64,000 nucleotides of DNA from Undibacterium pigrum (lineage in GTDB: Bacteria > Pseudomonadota > Gammaproteobacteria > Burkholderiales > Burkholderiaceae_D): the NCBI RefSeq assembly GCF_003201815.1, contig NZ_QJKB01000002.1, positions 372,001-436,000 of the forward strand, in the 5' to 3' direction. Below, piece by piece: positions 48,307 to 57,340 of the stretch. The position numbers were made by a program, and so were the translations under genes. Position 1 is the first letter of the stretch. Each line of letters opens with the position of its first letter. Below the pieces are notes generated by a model. It saw only the letters and a program-made list of their open reading frames with translations. It had not been told where the DNA came from and made no database searches.

Positions 48307-49587
48307 CTATTTTTTATCTACGGTACGGACAAATCGGATTACTCCAGCACTTTGGTACGGTTTTCCGTTCATGGAGGCAGGAGCAAATTGGCATCGTTCA
48401 AGGAGCTTGACGACATCATTGTCAACGGTAGAATCTTTGCTGCTATCTTCAATTTTGATGCCTGAGGTTTTTCCTTGTGCGTCAACAAGGAAGCGCAGTC
48501 TGACCAACCATTGTTTTGCACCAGGATTCACTACACTATATTTATCCGACCGGCAGCTGCTTTCTATCAATTCTGGCGTCGGGGCAGCAGGCCCTTCGAC
48601 ACCTAAGCTCCATACATATTGATAGCCTAGCCAGCTGGTAACAGATTTGTCGTTCAGACTTGCAGGGTCAAATTTGCAAAGCGACAAGGCGTTAAACGCA
48701 GCATCGTCCAGGACTTTCCATCCGCTGCTTTGTGAGATGTATTTGGCCGCAATACTCCCGGTTTCCGTAATCAGGAATCTAAACTGTACCCGACCTTGCA
48801 GCTCATACATTAATGCTTCGCGCGGATATTCTGGTTTTTTGCAACTGTCCTGTCTAAGGTTGGCATTCTTGAATTTGCCATCTGGTTTGACATTAGTGAT
48901 AAAAGCGCTTGGTTTGATATTTGCAAATTTGGCGGCGGTTTCTTTTGCCAGGTCATCTCGCCCGGTCAGCCTGTAAATTTTTTCCAGGGTCCTCAAAATT
49001 GATTGCTCCCAATACACCTTATCATTACTTTGTTTTTCGTTCAGTGTGACGGCACGCTTGAGTGTAGTTTCTGCTTCTTCAAGGCGTCCTTGGGCCAGGA
49101 ATATATCGCCAAGCAGTGCGAAATTTCCAATCAGGCCTGTATCTTCTTCGCCATACGCAGATTGAAGAATCTTTATCGCCTGCAATAAGGATATTTCTGC
49201 CGATTTATAGTCATTCCCGGAAAAATGCATGTTCCCCAGCCGGTTGAGTGTGCGTGCCCTTTCACGTCCGGCCAAGGCAGGTACTTTTTCTTGTATGGCT
49301 ATAACGCGCAACAGCACAGCTTCTGCCTGCTTGAGTTGCTTCAGATTCTCGTAAAAGTTTGCCTGCTGGTTCAATACTTCTATTACTCTCTCTGGATAGG
49401 TGTCCTGTTCTTTTTCTGCTAAAAGTAATGCCTGTTTATTCAAGTCAAAGGCGAGTGGGTATTGTTGTTTTTGAACGAATGCAGTCAAAGCTTCGCTATT
49501 AAGTGCCCGAATCGTGTCAATTTCAGCAGCTTGAGCCACGCCAGTAATGCAAAAGCTCATGAGCGTGGCGAGAATGGTATTTTTCAT
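48307..49587 (-). CDS. TPR protein with two C-terminal TonB-C-like domains
   Basis: A 426-residue exported protein with a signal peptide (MKNTILATLMSFCITGVAQA). Tetratricopeptide-type helices occupy about 40-210 (QANFYENLKQLKQAEAVLLR, LGNMHFSGNDYKSAEISLLQ, LGDIFLAQGRLEEAETTLKR). Two TonB C-terminal-type domains follow, at about 235-325 (CKKPEYPREALMYELQGRVQ) and about 330-425 (WLVRLRFLVDAQGKTSGIKI). It has no membrane anchor or Pro-rich spacer like true TonB, so it is more likely a periplasmic protein-binding factor than an energy transducer. It is convergent with the hypothetical membrane protein across the palindromic element. Confidence 0.84.
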   Translation of the reverse strand: MKNTILATLMSFCITGVAQAAEIDTIRALNSEALTAFVQKQQYPLAFDLNKQALLLAEKEQDTYPERVIEVLNQQANFYENLKQLKQAEAVLLRVIAIQEKVPALAGRERARTLNRLGNMHFSGNDYKSAEISLLQAIKILQSAYGEEDTGLIGNFALLGDIFLAQGRLEEAETTLKRAVTLNEKQSNDKVYWEQSILRTLEKIYRLTGRDDLAKETAAKFANIKPSAFITNVKPDGKFKNANLRQDSCKKPEYPREALMYELQGRVQFRFLITETGSIAAKYISQSSGWKVLDDAAFNALSLCKFDPASLNDKSVTSWLGYQYVWSLGVEGPAAPTPELIESSCRSDKYSVVNPGAKQWLVRLRFLVDAQGKTSGIKIEDSSKDSTVDNDVVKLLERCQFAPASMNGKPYQSAGVIRFVRTVDKK

Positions 49588-49928
49588 TTTTCTATGCGTA
49601 ATTTTTAAATTTTTCCGGATGGCCAGAGGGAAAACAGGCCTCCGGGTAAATGTCACATTAAAGATATGCAATTGTAGCCTGTGAACTTCAGAGAAAAATG
49701 CACAGCAGAAAGAATGTTATTACTTGCTTCTATCTTTGCCTATCTAGCCAGCTTCTTAAATCAATATTCATTCAATATGGTGATGAAATCATGCAGTGCA
49801 TCACCCCAGTTTAAGCTCGCGCAATAAACTCATTTGTTTCCATCCGCATAATGGAGGATACTTGCACAATATGGTGCATCTGCCTTTGCATCTTTATCTC
49901 TCGTTATCTTCCAATAGAAGGAGAACGT
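49588..49928. other. Divergent intergenic region before the glutamate dehydrogenase gene
   Basis: About 340 AT-rich bases between the TPR/TonB-C gene and the glutamate dehydrogenase gene, presumably holding both promoters. The only clear element is AAGGAG (49918-49923), five bases before the dehydrogenase ATG. No gene is seen. Confidence 0.5.
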
Positions 49929-52900
49929 ATGACCTCTTCCCACTTCGCTGAGCTGATCGCTTATGCGCAAGCGCACACTGGCCCGGCATCTGAACGCCAG
50001 GGTTCTTTTATCACTACCTATTTTGAAAACACCGACCCGGATGAAATCATCAGCCGTGGCCCAGCTACCCTGTTCGCCCAGGCGAATGCCCACTGGCGTT
50101 TGCTGGACGCTCCGCGGGCGGCGAATACGCCCAAGATCAGGGTGTTCAATCCCACCCTGGCAGAAGACGGCTTTGTCAGCGACCATACTGTCGTGCAGAT
50201 CGTTAATGACAATATGCCCTTCCTGGTGGATTCGGTGACGATGGCGATCAATCGTAGTGGCCGCACCGCACACTGGATAGTGCACCCGCTGATGAGCGTG
50301 GCACGTGATGCGAACGGTAGTGTGACTGCAGTCAGCACAGTGGCAGCGGCAAAGGCTGCTGGCAGCACTGATCCGGTTGAGTCCCTGATCCTGGTTGAGT
50401 GCGACCGCATCGTTGACCAGGCTGCACAGCAGGCGCTGGTGGAAGATCTGAAAAGTGTCTTGTCCGATGTACGTGGTGCCGTAGTTGACTGGCAACCCAT
50501 GCTGGCGCGCGCCCGCGAAGTGCGCGCCGCTTGTGAAAAAGCCACGCAGTCGCCAGAAAAACGCGATGAAGCGATTGCCTTCCTGGCCTGGCTGGAAGAC
50601 CGCCATTTCACCTTCCTCGGTGTACGCGACTATGATTTAAAGCGCGAAGGCGACAATGTCAGCCTGGTCGCTATCGCTGATTCTGGCCTGGGCATCTTGC
50701 GTGGTCCTGTCAAGACAGCAGAAACCCGTTTGCCACCAGAAGTCGTGGCCCTGATGGATTCCACAGAAATGGTCATGGTCACCAAGGCCATGACCCGTGC
50801 TACCGTGCACAGACCAGCCTGGCTGGACTATATCGCCGTCAAGCGTTTTGATGATGCCGGCAATGTCATCGGTGAATCACGCTTCCTCGGTCTGTACACT
50901 TCCACAGCTTATTCGGAACCGGTAGGCAATATCCCGCTGGTACGCCAGCGTGTAACGAATGTCATGAATACTTCTGGCGTCGTGCCTGAGAGCCATGCGG
51001 CCAAGTCGCTGCAAGCCATTCTGGATGATTATCCGCGTGATGAATTGTTCCAGATCGATGCTGCAACCCTGGCTGATCATGCTATCGGTATCCTGCGCCT
51101 GCAAGAACGCCAGCGCACCCGCTTGTTCTTGCGTCGAGACCCTTTTGGCCGCTTCACTTCAGCCCAGGTATTTGTACCGCGTGACCGCTATAACACTGAA
51201 CTGCGCGTCAAGATAGGTAATGAATTGATGATGGCACTGAATGGCCAGTCCATAGAATTCACGCCCATGCTGACTGATAGTCCATTGGCACGCATACATT
51301 ATCTGGTCAGGGCCAAGGATGTAGCACCACAAAACGTCAATCTGGCGATACTGGAAGCACGCATCGCCAAACTCGCACAACGCTGGGAAGATGATTGCAC
51401 ATCCGAGCTGTTGCGCTCGCATGGTGAAGGCAATGGCCTGAGCCTGGCAAACCGTTTTGCCAATGCCTTCCCGACTGCCTACCGTGAAGATTTTTCTGCC
51501 CTGGTGGGTGCAGAAGATGCCGACATGCTGGCCAGCCTGAACGCCGGTGCACCGATGATGGTCAAGCTCTATCGCCCTCTCGATGCAGGTCCAGGCAATT
51601 TGCGCTTCAAGATTTATAACACTGCCAAGGTGGCACTCTCCGATTCCCTGCCTGTGCTGGAACATATGGGTGCCAGGGTACTGGATGAACATCCCTATGC
51701 CATCGTCAGTGGTGCCGAAACTTTATGGATACATGATCTGGGCTTGCAATTACCAGCCAATACCGATTTGTCCGCGGTGAAAGTACGTTTTGAAAACCTG
51801 TTCTCGCAAGCCTGGGGTGGCGAGGTCGAAAGTGATGACCTCAATCGCCTGGTACTCAATACCACGCTGGATGCACGCTCAATTGCCGTCTTGCGTGCCT
51901 GCTCGCGCTATTTCAAACAACTGGGTTTTGCCTATAGCCAGAACTATATCGAAGCGGCACTCAACAAAAATGCACCTATCACGCAACTGATTGCCGAACT
52001 GTTTGGTGCGCGCTTCAAGCCTGATTATGTCGGCGACCGCGACCTCGCGCAAAAACATATACGCGAACAGCTGGAAGCACAGATGAGCAATGTAGCGAGT
52101 CTGGATGAAGACCGCATCCTGCGCCAGTTCATCGCGACTATTGTTGCGACCCTGCGTACCAATCTGTGGCAAACCACGGCCACTGGTGCATTCAAACCCT
52201 ACATGAGCTTCAAGCTCAACCCGCGTGAAGTGCCGGGCGTGCCAGAACCTAAACCTCTGTTTGAAATCTGGGTCTATTCTCCACGAGTTGAAGGCGTGCA
52301 TCTGCGCGGTGGCAAGGTCGCCCGTGGCGGCTTGCGCTGGTCTGACAGACGTGAAGACTTCCGTACCGAAATTCTCGGCCTGGTGAAAGCCCAGCAAGTC
52401 AAAAATACCGTCATCGTGCCGGTAGGTTCCAAAGGTGGTTTTGTCCTCAAGAATGCACCACCAGCGACAGACCGCGAAGCCTATCAGGCTGAAGGTGTGG
52501 CTTGCTACAAAATCTTCCTGTCCGGCCTGCTGGATGTGACTGACAATATCGTCAAAGGTGCTGTAGTACCACCACAAAAAGTCATACGTCATGATGTCGA
52601 TGACCCTTATCTGGTGGTTGCGGCTGACAAGGGCACGGCCACTTTCTCGGATATCGCCAATGGCGTCTCGGCTGATTATGGCTTCTGGCTGGGTGATGCC
52701 TTTGCCTCTGGCGGCTCGGTCGGTTATGACCACAAGAAAATGGGTATCACTGCCCGCGGTGCATGGGAATCGGTCAAGCGCCATTTCCGCTCACAGGGTG
52801 TGAATACGCAAGATACGGCTTTCACCGTGGCTGGTATTGGTGACATGTCAGGCGACGTGTTTGGTAATGGCATGCTCTTGTCTGAGCATATCAAACTGGT

Positions 52901-54689
52901 GGCGGCATTTGATCACCGTCATATTTTCATCGACCCATCACCTGATGTGGCCATTTCATTTGCCGAGCGTCAGCGCCTGTTCAACCTGCCGCGTTCGAGC
53001 TGGGATGATTACGACAAGAGCCTGATCTCTGCCGGTGGTGGTGTTTATCCACGTGGTGCCAAGTCCATCAGCCTGAGCCCTGAGGCACGTGCTGTGCTGG
53101 GCATAGAAACGGCTGAACTGGCACCGGTAGAATTGCTGCGTGCCATTTTGCAAGCACCGGTAGATTTGCTCTACAACGGCGGCATAGGCACTTATGTCAA
53201 AGCCAAGTATGAAACCCATGCCCAGGTCGGTGACAAGGCTGGTGACGCTTTCCGTGTCAACGGTAATGATTTGCGCTGCAAGGTATTGGCCGAAGGTGGT
53301 AACCTTGGTTGCACACAAAATGGCCGTATAGAATTCGCACAAAAAGGTGGTCGTATCTATACCGATGCGATAGATAATTCTGCCGGTGTTGATTGCTCTG
53401 ACCATGAAGTCAATATCAAGATTTTGCTGGGTAGCATCGTTGAAGCGGGTGACCTGACCCTCAAGCAGCGTAATGACTTGCTGGCGTCGATGACCGATGA
53501 AGTTGGTCACCTGGTCCTGACCGACAATTATTATCAAAGCCAGGCCCTGGATATTGCCGCGCACCGTCCATTATATGTACTCGATGGTCAGCAAAGACTG
53601 ATGCAGTCACTGGAAAAACAGGGCCGCCTGAACCGTGCCATAGAATACCTGCCCAGCGATGATGAAATCTTTCACCGCAAGGCATTGAAGCAAGGGCTGA
53701 CTGCACCAGAAGGTGCGGTTGTGCTGGCCTATGCCAAGATGTCAGTGTTTGATGAGCTGGTTGCCAGCAATTTGCCGGATGATCCTTTCTTCAGCCGCGC
53801 ATTAAAAGCTTACTTCCCGCAAGTCTTGTCCGAACGTTTTGCTGAAGCGATTTCCAACCACCCGCTGAAGCGTGAAATCATCGCCACCTTCATCACCAAT
53901 ACCGTGGTCAATCGTGCCGGTGCTACCTTCGTCAACTTCATCGCTTCTGAAGCTGGGGCGACTGCGGCTGACGTGATACGTGCCTTTACGCTGGCCCGCG
54001 AGATATTTGATCTGGAAGTATTGTGGGATCAGATCGATGCACTGGATTACAAGGTTGATTCAAAACTGCAACTCGACCTCTTGTCCAAGCTGATCGCCAT
54101 TGCCCAAAGAGCCTCGCGCTGGATGCTGCGCATACGTTCGCAAAGCACTGACTTGCCTACGCTGATACAACGCTACCAGCCAGCAGCGCGTGAGCTGCGC
54201 TGGCAGCTGGCAGACTGGCTGCCAGCCAATGCCCACGCCAACTGGCAAAAAGAAGCAGAGGCACTGACACAGGCCGGGGTTGAAGCCACGCTGGCACAAA
54301 ACCTGACAGCACTGGAATACATCTTCCCGGCACTCGATCTGGTAGACCTGGCGCAAAGCACCAGCAGTGAACTGGAGCAGGTGGCCCGTGCCTACTTTGG
54401 TATTGATGATGAGCTGGGCCTGACAGGCTGGCGTAATCAAATCAATCGCCTGCCTACAGACACCCTGTGGCAGACCCAGGCCCGTGGCAGTGCGCGTGAT
54501 GATGTGTATTCGATTGCCAGCCAGATTACCCGCGGCATCCTGTCACGTCAGGAAGACATTGCCAACTGGCGCGCCCAGCATGCACCAGCTATAGATAGGC
54601 TGACTGCCCTGCTCAACACCATCAGCGCACAGGGGCCTGATCTGGCACCTGTATCGGTGGCCTTGCGCGAATTGCGTCATCTTGCTTAA
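49929..54689 (+). CDS. Large NAD-specific glutamate dehydrogenase (GDH-180 class)
   Basis: A 1586-residue enzyme of the large NAD-dependent class, which oxidatively deaminates glutamate to 2-oxoglutarate and ammonia. The long N-terminal regulatory part (about 1-730; FVSDHTVVQIVNDNMPFLVD, RHFTFLGVRDYDL-like sequence) precedes the catalytic core. The core has GGLRWSDRREDFRTEILGLV, VIVPVGSKGGFVLKNAP and GIGDMSGDVFGNGMLLS, with NDLRCKVLAEGGNLG further on. Length is normal for the class. ATG 49929 has AAGGAG five bases upstream; the frame extends further upstream without a better start. It is monocistronic with its own terminator. It links peptide degradation to central carbon metabolism. Confidence 0.96.
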   Translation: MTSSHFAELIAYAQAHTGPASERQGSFITTYFENTDPDEIISRGPATLFAQANAHWRLLDAPRAANTPKIRVFNPTLAEDGFVSDHTVVQIVNDNMPFLVDSVTMAINRSGRTAHWIVHPLMSVARDANGSVTAVSTVAAAKAAGSTDPVESLILVECDRIVDQAAQQALVEDLKSVLSDVRGAVVDWQPMLARAREVRAACEKATQSPEKRDEAIAFLAWLEDRHFTFLGVRDYDLKREGDNVSLVAIADSGLGILRGPVKTAETRLPPEVVALMDSTEMVMVTKAMTRATVHRPAWLDYIAVKRFDDAGNVIGESRFLGLYTSTAYSEPVGNIPLVRQRVTNVMNTSGVVPESHAAKSLQAILDDYPRDELFQIDAATLADHAIGILRLQERQRTRLFLRRDPFGRFTSAQVFVPRDRYNTELRVKIGNELMMALNGQSIEFTPMLTDSPLARIHYLVRAKDVAPQNVNLAILEARIAKLAQRWEDDCTSELLRSHGEGNGLSLANRFANAFPTAYREDFSALVGAEDADMLASLNAGAPMMVKLYRPLDAGPGNLRFKIYNTAKVALSDSLPVLEHMGARVLDEHPYAIVSGAETLWIHDLGLQLPANTDLSAVKVRFENLFSQAWGGEVESDDLNRLVLNTTLDARSIAVLRACSRYFKQLGFAYSQNYIEAALNKNAPITQLIAELFGARFKPDYVGDRDLAQKHIREQLEAQMSNVASLDEDRILRQFIATIVATLRTNLWQTTATGAFKPYMSFKLNPREVPGVPEPKPLFEIWVYSPRVEGVHLRGGKVARGGLRWSDRREDFRTEILGLVKAQQVKNTVIVPVGSKGGFVLKNAPPATDREAYQAEGVACYKIFLSGLLDVTDNIVKGAVVPPQKVIRHDVDDPYLVVAADKGTATFSDIANGVSADYGFWLGDAFASGGSVGYDHKKMGITARGAWESVKRHFRSQGVNTQDTAFTVAGIGDMSGDVFGNGMLLSEHIKLVAAFDHRHIFIDPSPDVAISFAERQRLFNLPRSSWDDYDKSLISAGGGVYPRGAKSISLSPEARAVLGIETAELAPVELLRAILQAPVDLLYNGGIGTYVKAKYETHAQVGDKAGDAFRVNGNDLRCKVLAEGGNLGCTQNGRIEFAQKGGRIYTDAIDNSAGVDCSDHEVNIKILLGSIVEAGDLTLKQRNDLLASMTDEVGHLVLTDNYYQSQALDIAAHRPLYVLDGQQRLMQSLEKQGRLNRAIEYLPSDDEIFHRKALKQGLTAPEGAVVLAYAKMSVFDELVASNLPDDPFFSRALKAYFPQVLSERFAEAISNHPLKREIIATFITNTVVNRAGATFVNFIASEAGATAADVIRAFTLAREIFDLEVLWDQIDALDYKVDSKLQLDLLSKLIAIAQRASRWMLRIRSQSTDLPTLIQRYQPAARELRWQLADWLPANAHANWQKEAEALTQAGVEATLAQNLTALEYIFPALDLVDLAQSTSSELEQVARAYFGIDDELGLTGWRNQINRLPTDTLWQTQARGSARDDVYSIASQITRGILSRQEDIANWRAQHAPAIDRLTALLNTISAQGPDLAPVSVALRELRHLA

Positions 54690-54719
54690 TGTAGTTGAAA
54701 CGAAGTAAATGAAGGAAGC

Positions 54720-54757
54720 AAAGCCGCCCACCATACAAGTGGGCGGCTTTGTTTTTT
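54720..54757 (+). terminator. Rho-independent terminator
   Basis: AAAGCCGCCCAC / GTGGGCGGCTTT with a short loop and a following T-run (G then six T), about 30 bases after the glutamate dehydrogenase stop. Confidence 0.88.
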
Positions 54758-54782
54758 CTGTCTTGTTTATTGTGACTGAGGT

Positions 54783-54821
54783 ACTGCAAATATGCACTGC
54801 AAATACGCACTGCAAATTAAT
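54783..54821. repeat. 13-base tandem repeat at the 3' end of the SMI1/KNR4 gene
   Basis: Three units starting ACTGCAAAT (ACTGCAAATATGC, ACTGCAAATACGC, ACTGCAAATTAAT). The last overlaps the stop codon region of the minus-strand gene. Confidence 0.65.
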
Positions 54822-55371
54822 CCTCATAAATTAATTCATCTGCCTCTTCTTCAAACATTTTTAGCGAAGCAACCAGCAAGTCATTGAAGGACGCAGCGAC
54901 ATATTCCATGCAATCAGGGTCATGGGTAAAGCAGATGATCTGCCCCGCCTTCCCTTGTGCCCTTGGTGACATGTCCAGTATCAGTAACAGAGTGCCGCCA
55001 CCAAAGCTGGCGAAGGGTAGCCAGCCGGGCTCATACCAGTTTGGGCTTATCCGCGCATCGCGTGCTTCTTCCTGTTGATAGTCCAGATATTGCACGGCCC
55101 GGTTTTTCATGCTCATGCGTTCGTCCATGCAATCGCTGAGAGAAAGGAAGTCATAGCCCGTCAGATACCCAGGGCGGGCAAACAAGGCTTTGTAGTAGCC
55201 GCCACCATTGGCGGCCAGCCAGGCTTGTTTCAATTCTTCAGGCAAGGGGAAACCGAAATCTTGTTCCAGCGCAGTTATCTCAGCCAGTGTGGCGCTGGGC
55301 TGAAGCTCAGGTGCCACGTCGGCATCTGCATACAGGGTAAGGACTTTTTTCAGGTAGTCTGAGAATCGCAT
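54817..55371 (-). CDS. SMI1/KNR4-family protein
   Basis: A 184-residue cytoplasmic protein of the SMI1/KNR4 (SUKH) superfamily. The pattern is an N-terminal helix, LAEITALEQDFGFPLPEELK, LAANGGGYY, then WLPFASFGGGTLLLILDMSP and GQIICFTHDPDCMEYVAASF at the end. SUKH proteins often act as immunity proteins in contact-dependent toxin loci, but no toxin gene is visible nearby, so this copy may be a housekeeping or solitary member. It converges with the glutamate dehydrogenase gene. The start ATG at 55371 gives the full domain. Confidence 0.88.
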   Translation of the reverse strand: MRFSDYLKKVLTLYADADVAPELQPSATLAEITALEQDFGFPLPEELKQAWLAANGGGYYKALFARPGYLTGYDFLSLSDCMDERMSMKNRAVQYLDYQQEEARDARISPNWYEPGWLPFASFGGGTLLLILDMSPRAQGKAGQIICFTHDPDCMEYVAASFNDLLVASLKMFEEEADELIYED

Positions 55372-55515
55372 AAATTTATTTTCCGGGATGCAGGATGATT
55401 TTTACAAAAACTGCTATCAATATATACAATCTTGCCTGCAAATGTTGAACGTATGGCGAAGTTTTGAGTCAAATCGCATGTTGTCTCTGTCTATCCAGTA
55501 CTGAATAATAATCAT

Positions 55516-57135
55516 ATGAAAAAAAATTCTGCACACTATTTATCTACCGCTCTACTAGGCTTTGCCCTGACAATTCCTGCATATGGTTTTGCACAGACAA
55601 GCCCTGCAAAAGTTGATGAAGTCGCTTTGCGCGCCCATCTCGCACTCTTGTCATCCGACCTGTTTGAGGGCCGTGGCACAGGCCAGCGTGGTGGTGACCT
55701 GACTGTCGCTTATCTCGAAACCCAGGCCGCGGTTGCTGGACTGTTGCCAGCCAATGGCAAAAGCTACAGACAGGCAGTCAGCATCAATGGCATCAAGTCT
55801 TTGCCACTGGAAAGCTCGGTCAATATACGTCTTGCGAGATCGCTTAACCTGACTTTTGGTGAAGACTGGATCTGGAGTGCGGGTGATGCCATAAGTAGCC
55901 ATCAGTTCGATCATGAATTGCTGTTCGTCGGTTACGGTATCAATGCGCCTGAAGAGCAATGGGATGATTTCAAAGGTGTGGATTGCAAAGGGAAAATTCT
56001 GGTCGTCATGGTCAATGATCCGCAACCTACAGCAGAACAGCCGGACCGCTTTGGTGGTAAAGCCCTGACTTATTATGGTCGTCGCACTTACAAGACTGAA
56101 GAAGCCCTGCGCCGTGGTGCGGTTGGCGTTTTGTTGATACACACTGAAGCGTCTGCAAATATCGGCTGGGATGTCTTGAAAAACGGTGGCATGGGTGAGC
56201 AATTCCAGTTGGCGAACAAAGATACAAAAGGCCTGGCAATACAAGGCTGGATTACCGATGCTGCGGCAAATACCTTGTTTGCAGCGTCCGGTCTGGATTT
56301 GAATGCCCTGCGTCAGACTGCCGAAAACAAGGACTTCAAGCCAGTTGCCATCAAGGCGAGGCTAAAGGGTGAAGCAAAATCGCAAATACGCCAGCTGGAA
56401 CAATTCAATATTGCCGGCATCGTACCTGGGACAGACCCACAACTTAACAATGAACTGGTGATCTACAGCGCACACTGGGATCACCTTGGCAAGCAAGATG
56501 GTACAGGCGACCAGATTTATAACGGTGCAGTCGATAATGGCTCAGGCACCGCAGCCTTGCTGGCCATGGCAAAAGCCGCGGTCGTACAACCTGCCAAACG
56601 CAGCCAGATGTTCTTATGGGTGGCGGCAGAAGAACAGGGTTTGCTGGGCAGCGCCTGGTATGCCAGCCATCCTTTATGGGCCCTGAATAAAACCGCGGCA
56701 GCACTGAATCTGGACACGCTTAATTTTGTTGGCCGCACCAAAGACATCAGTGCCTTTGGCGCAGACCGCAGTGATCTCATCGTGGCTGCCAATAAGGTGG
56801 CGCAGGGCATGAACATGACAGTTGCACCACCACGTGTCGATGTGGCCGGAGGATATTTCCGCAGCGACCATTTCAGTTTTGCCAAGGCAGGCGTACCAGC
56901 ATTTTCCATAGGCAGTGGCCGCGACTATATCAATGACCCACAAGCCTCATTGGAAAAAGCGCGTGGCTACGGCAAACGTTATCATCAGGTCACCGATGAA
57001 TATGATGCAAGCTGGGATTTATCCGGCATGACAGAACAGGCACAGTTCACATTGAACCTGGGGCAAGAAATTGCTAACACCAAATCCATGCCGGCGTGGA
57101 AAGAAAATGATGCGTTTTCCAAAATGCGTAAGTAA
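55516..57135 (+). CDS. M28-family zinc peptidase (exported)
   Basis: A 539-residue exported peptidase with a signal peptide (to about AYGFAQTSPA). After an N-terminal cap (LLSSDLFEGRGTGQRGGDLT) and a PA-like insert (about 130-300), the M28 core has His320 and Asp322 (SAHWDHLG), bridging Asp340 (GAVDNGSG), Glu372/373 (VAAEEQGLLGS) and a C-terminal His in GGYFRSDHFSFAKAGVP. All zinc and catalytic residues appear present. It differs strongly from the M28 enzyme at 44959 and belongs to a different subgroup. It lies about 200 bases ahead of two M13 peptidase genes on the same strand, though separate promoters are likely. Confidence 0.93.
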   Translation: MKKNSAHYLSTALLGFALTIPAYGFAQTSPAKVDEVALRAHLALLSSDLFEGRGTGQRGGDLTVAYLETQAAVAGLLPANGKSYRQAVSINGIKSLPLESSVNIRLARSLNLTFGEDWIWSAGDAISSHQFDHELLFVGYGINAPEEQWDDFKGVDCKGKILVVMVNDPQPTAEQPDRFGGKALTYYGRRTYKTEEALRRGAVGVLLIHTEASANIGWDVLKNGGMGEQFQLANKDTKGLAIQGWITDAAANTLFAASGLDLNALRQTAENKDFKPVAIKARLKGEAKSQIRQLEQFNIAGIVPGTDPQLNNELVIYSAHWDHLGKQDGTGDQIYNGAVDNGSGTAALLAMAKAAVVQPAKRSQMFLWVAAEEQGLLGSAWYASHPLWALNKTAAALNLDTLNFVGRTKDISAFGADRSDLIVAANKVAQGMNMTVAPPRVDVAGGYFRSDHFSFAKAGVPAFSIGSGRDYINDPQASLEKARGYGKRYHQVTDEYDASWDLSGMTEQAQFTLNLGQEIANTKSMPAWKENDAFSKMRK

Positions 57136-57340
57136 AAAAAATCAAAAAAATACTTGAACTTGTAGTAACAAGTCGCTTCAAAGCTGTGCCGCATGGATGT
57201 GGTGTGCTGGCCTATTTTATGGATGAAGAGAACTCTTTTCTTTGCGACATGGGAAAGTAATTAGTCATCATATCGATAGACATAAGCAGGGGCGGAAATA
57301 GAACAGTAAATAACAAAAAAAGAAAACCATGAAAGAAATA

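Noticed and set aside
54783-54821. Possible CRISPR array
   Set aside because: Units are 13 bases, directly adjacent, without spacers, and no cas genes are present in the window.
54817-55371. SMI1/KNR4 gene as part of a contact-dependent toxin-immunity locus
   Set aside because: No toxin, Rhs, T6SS or secretion gene is nearby, so only the solitary family assignment is kept.
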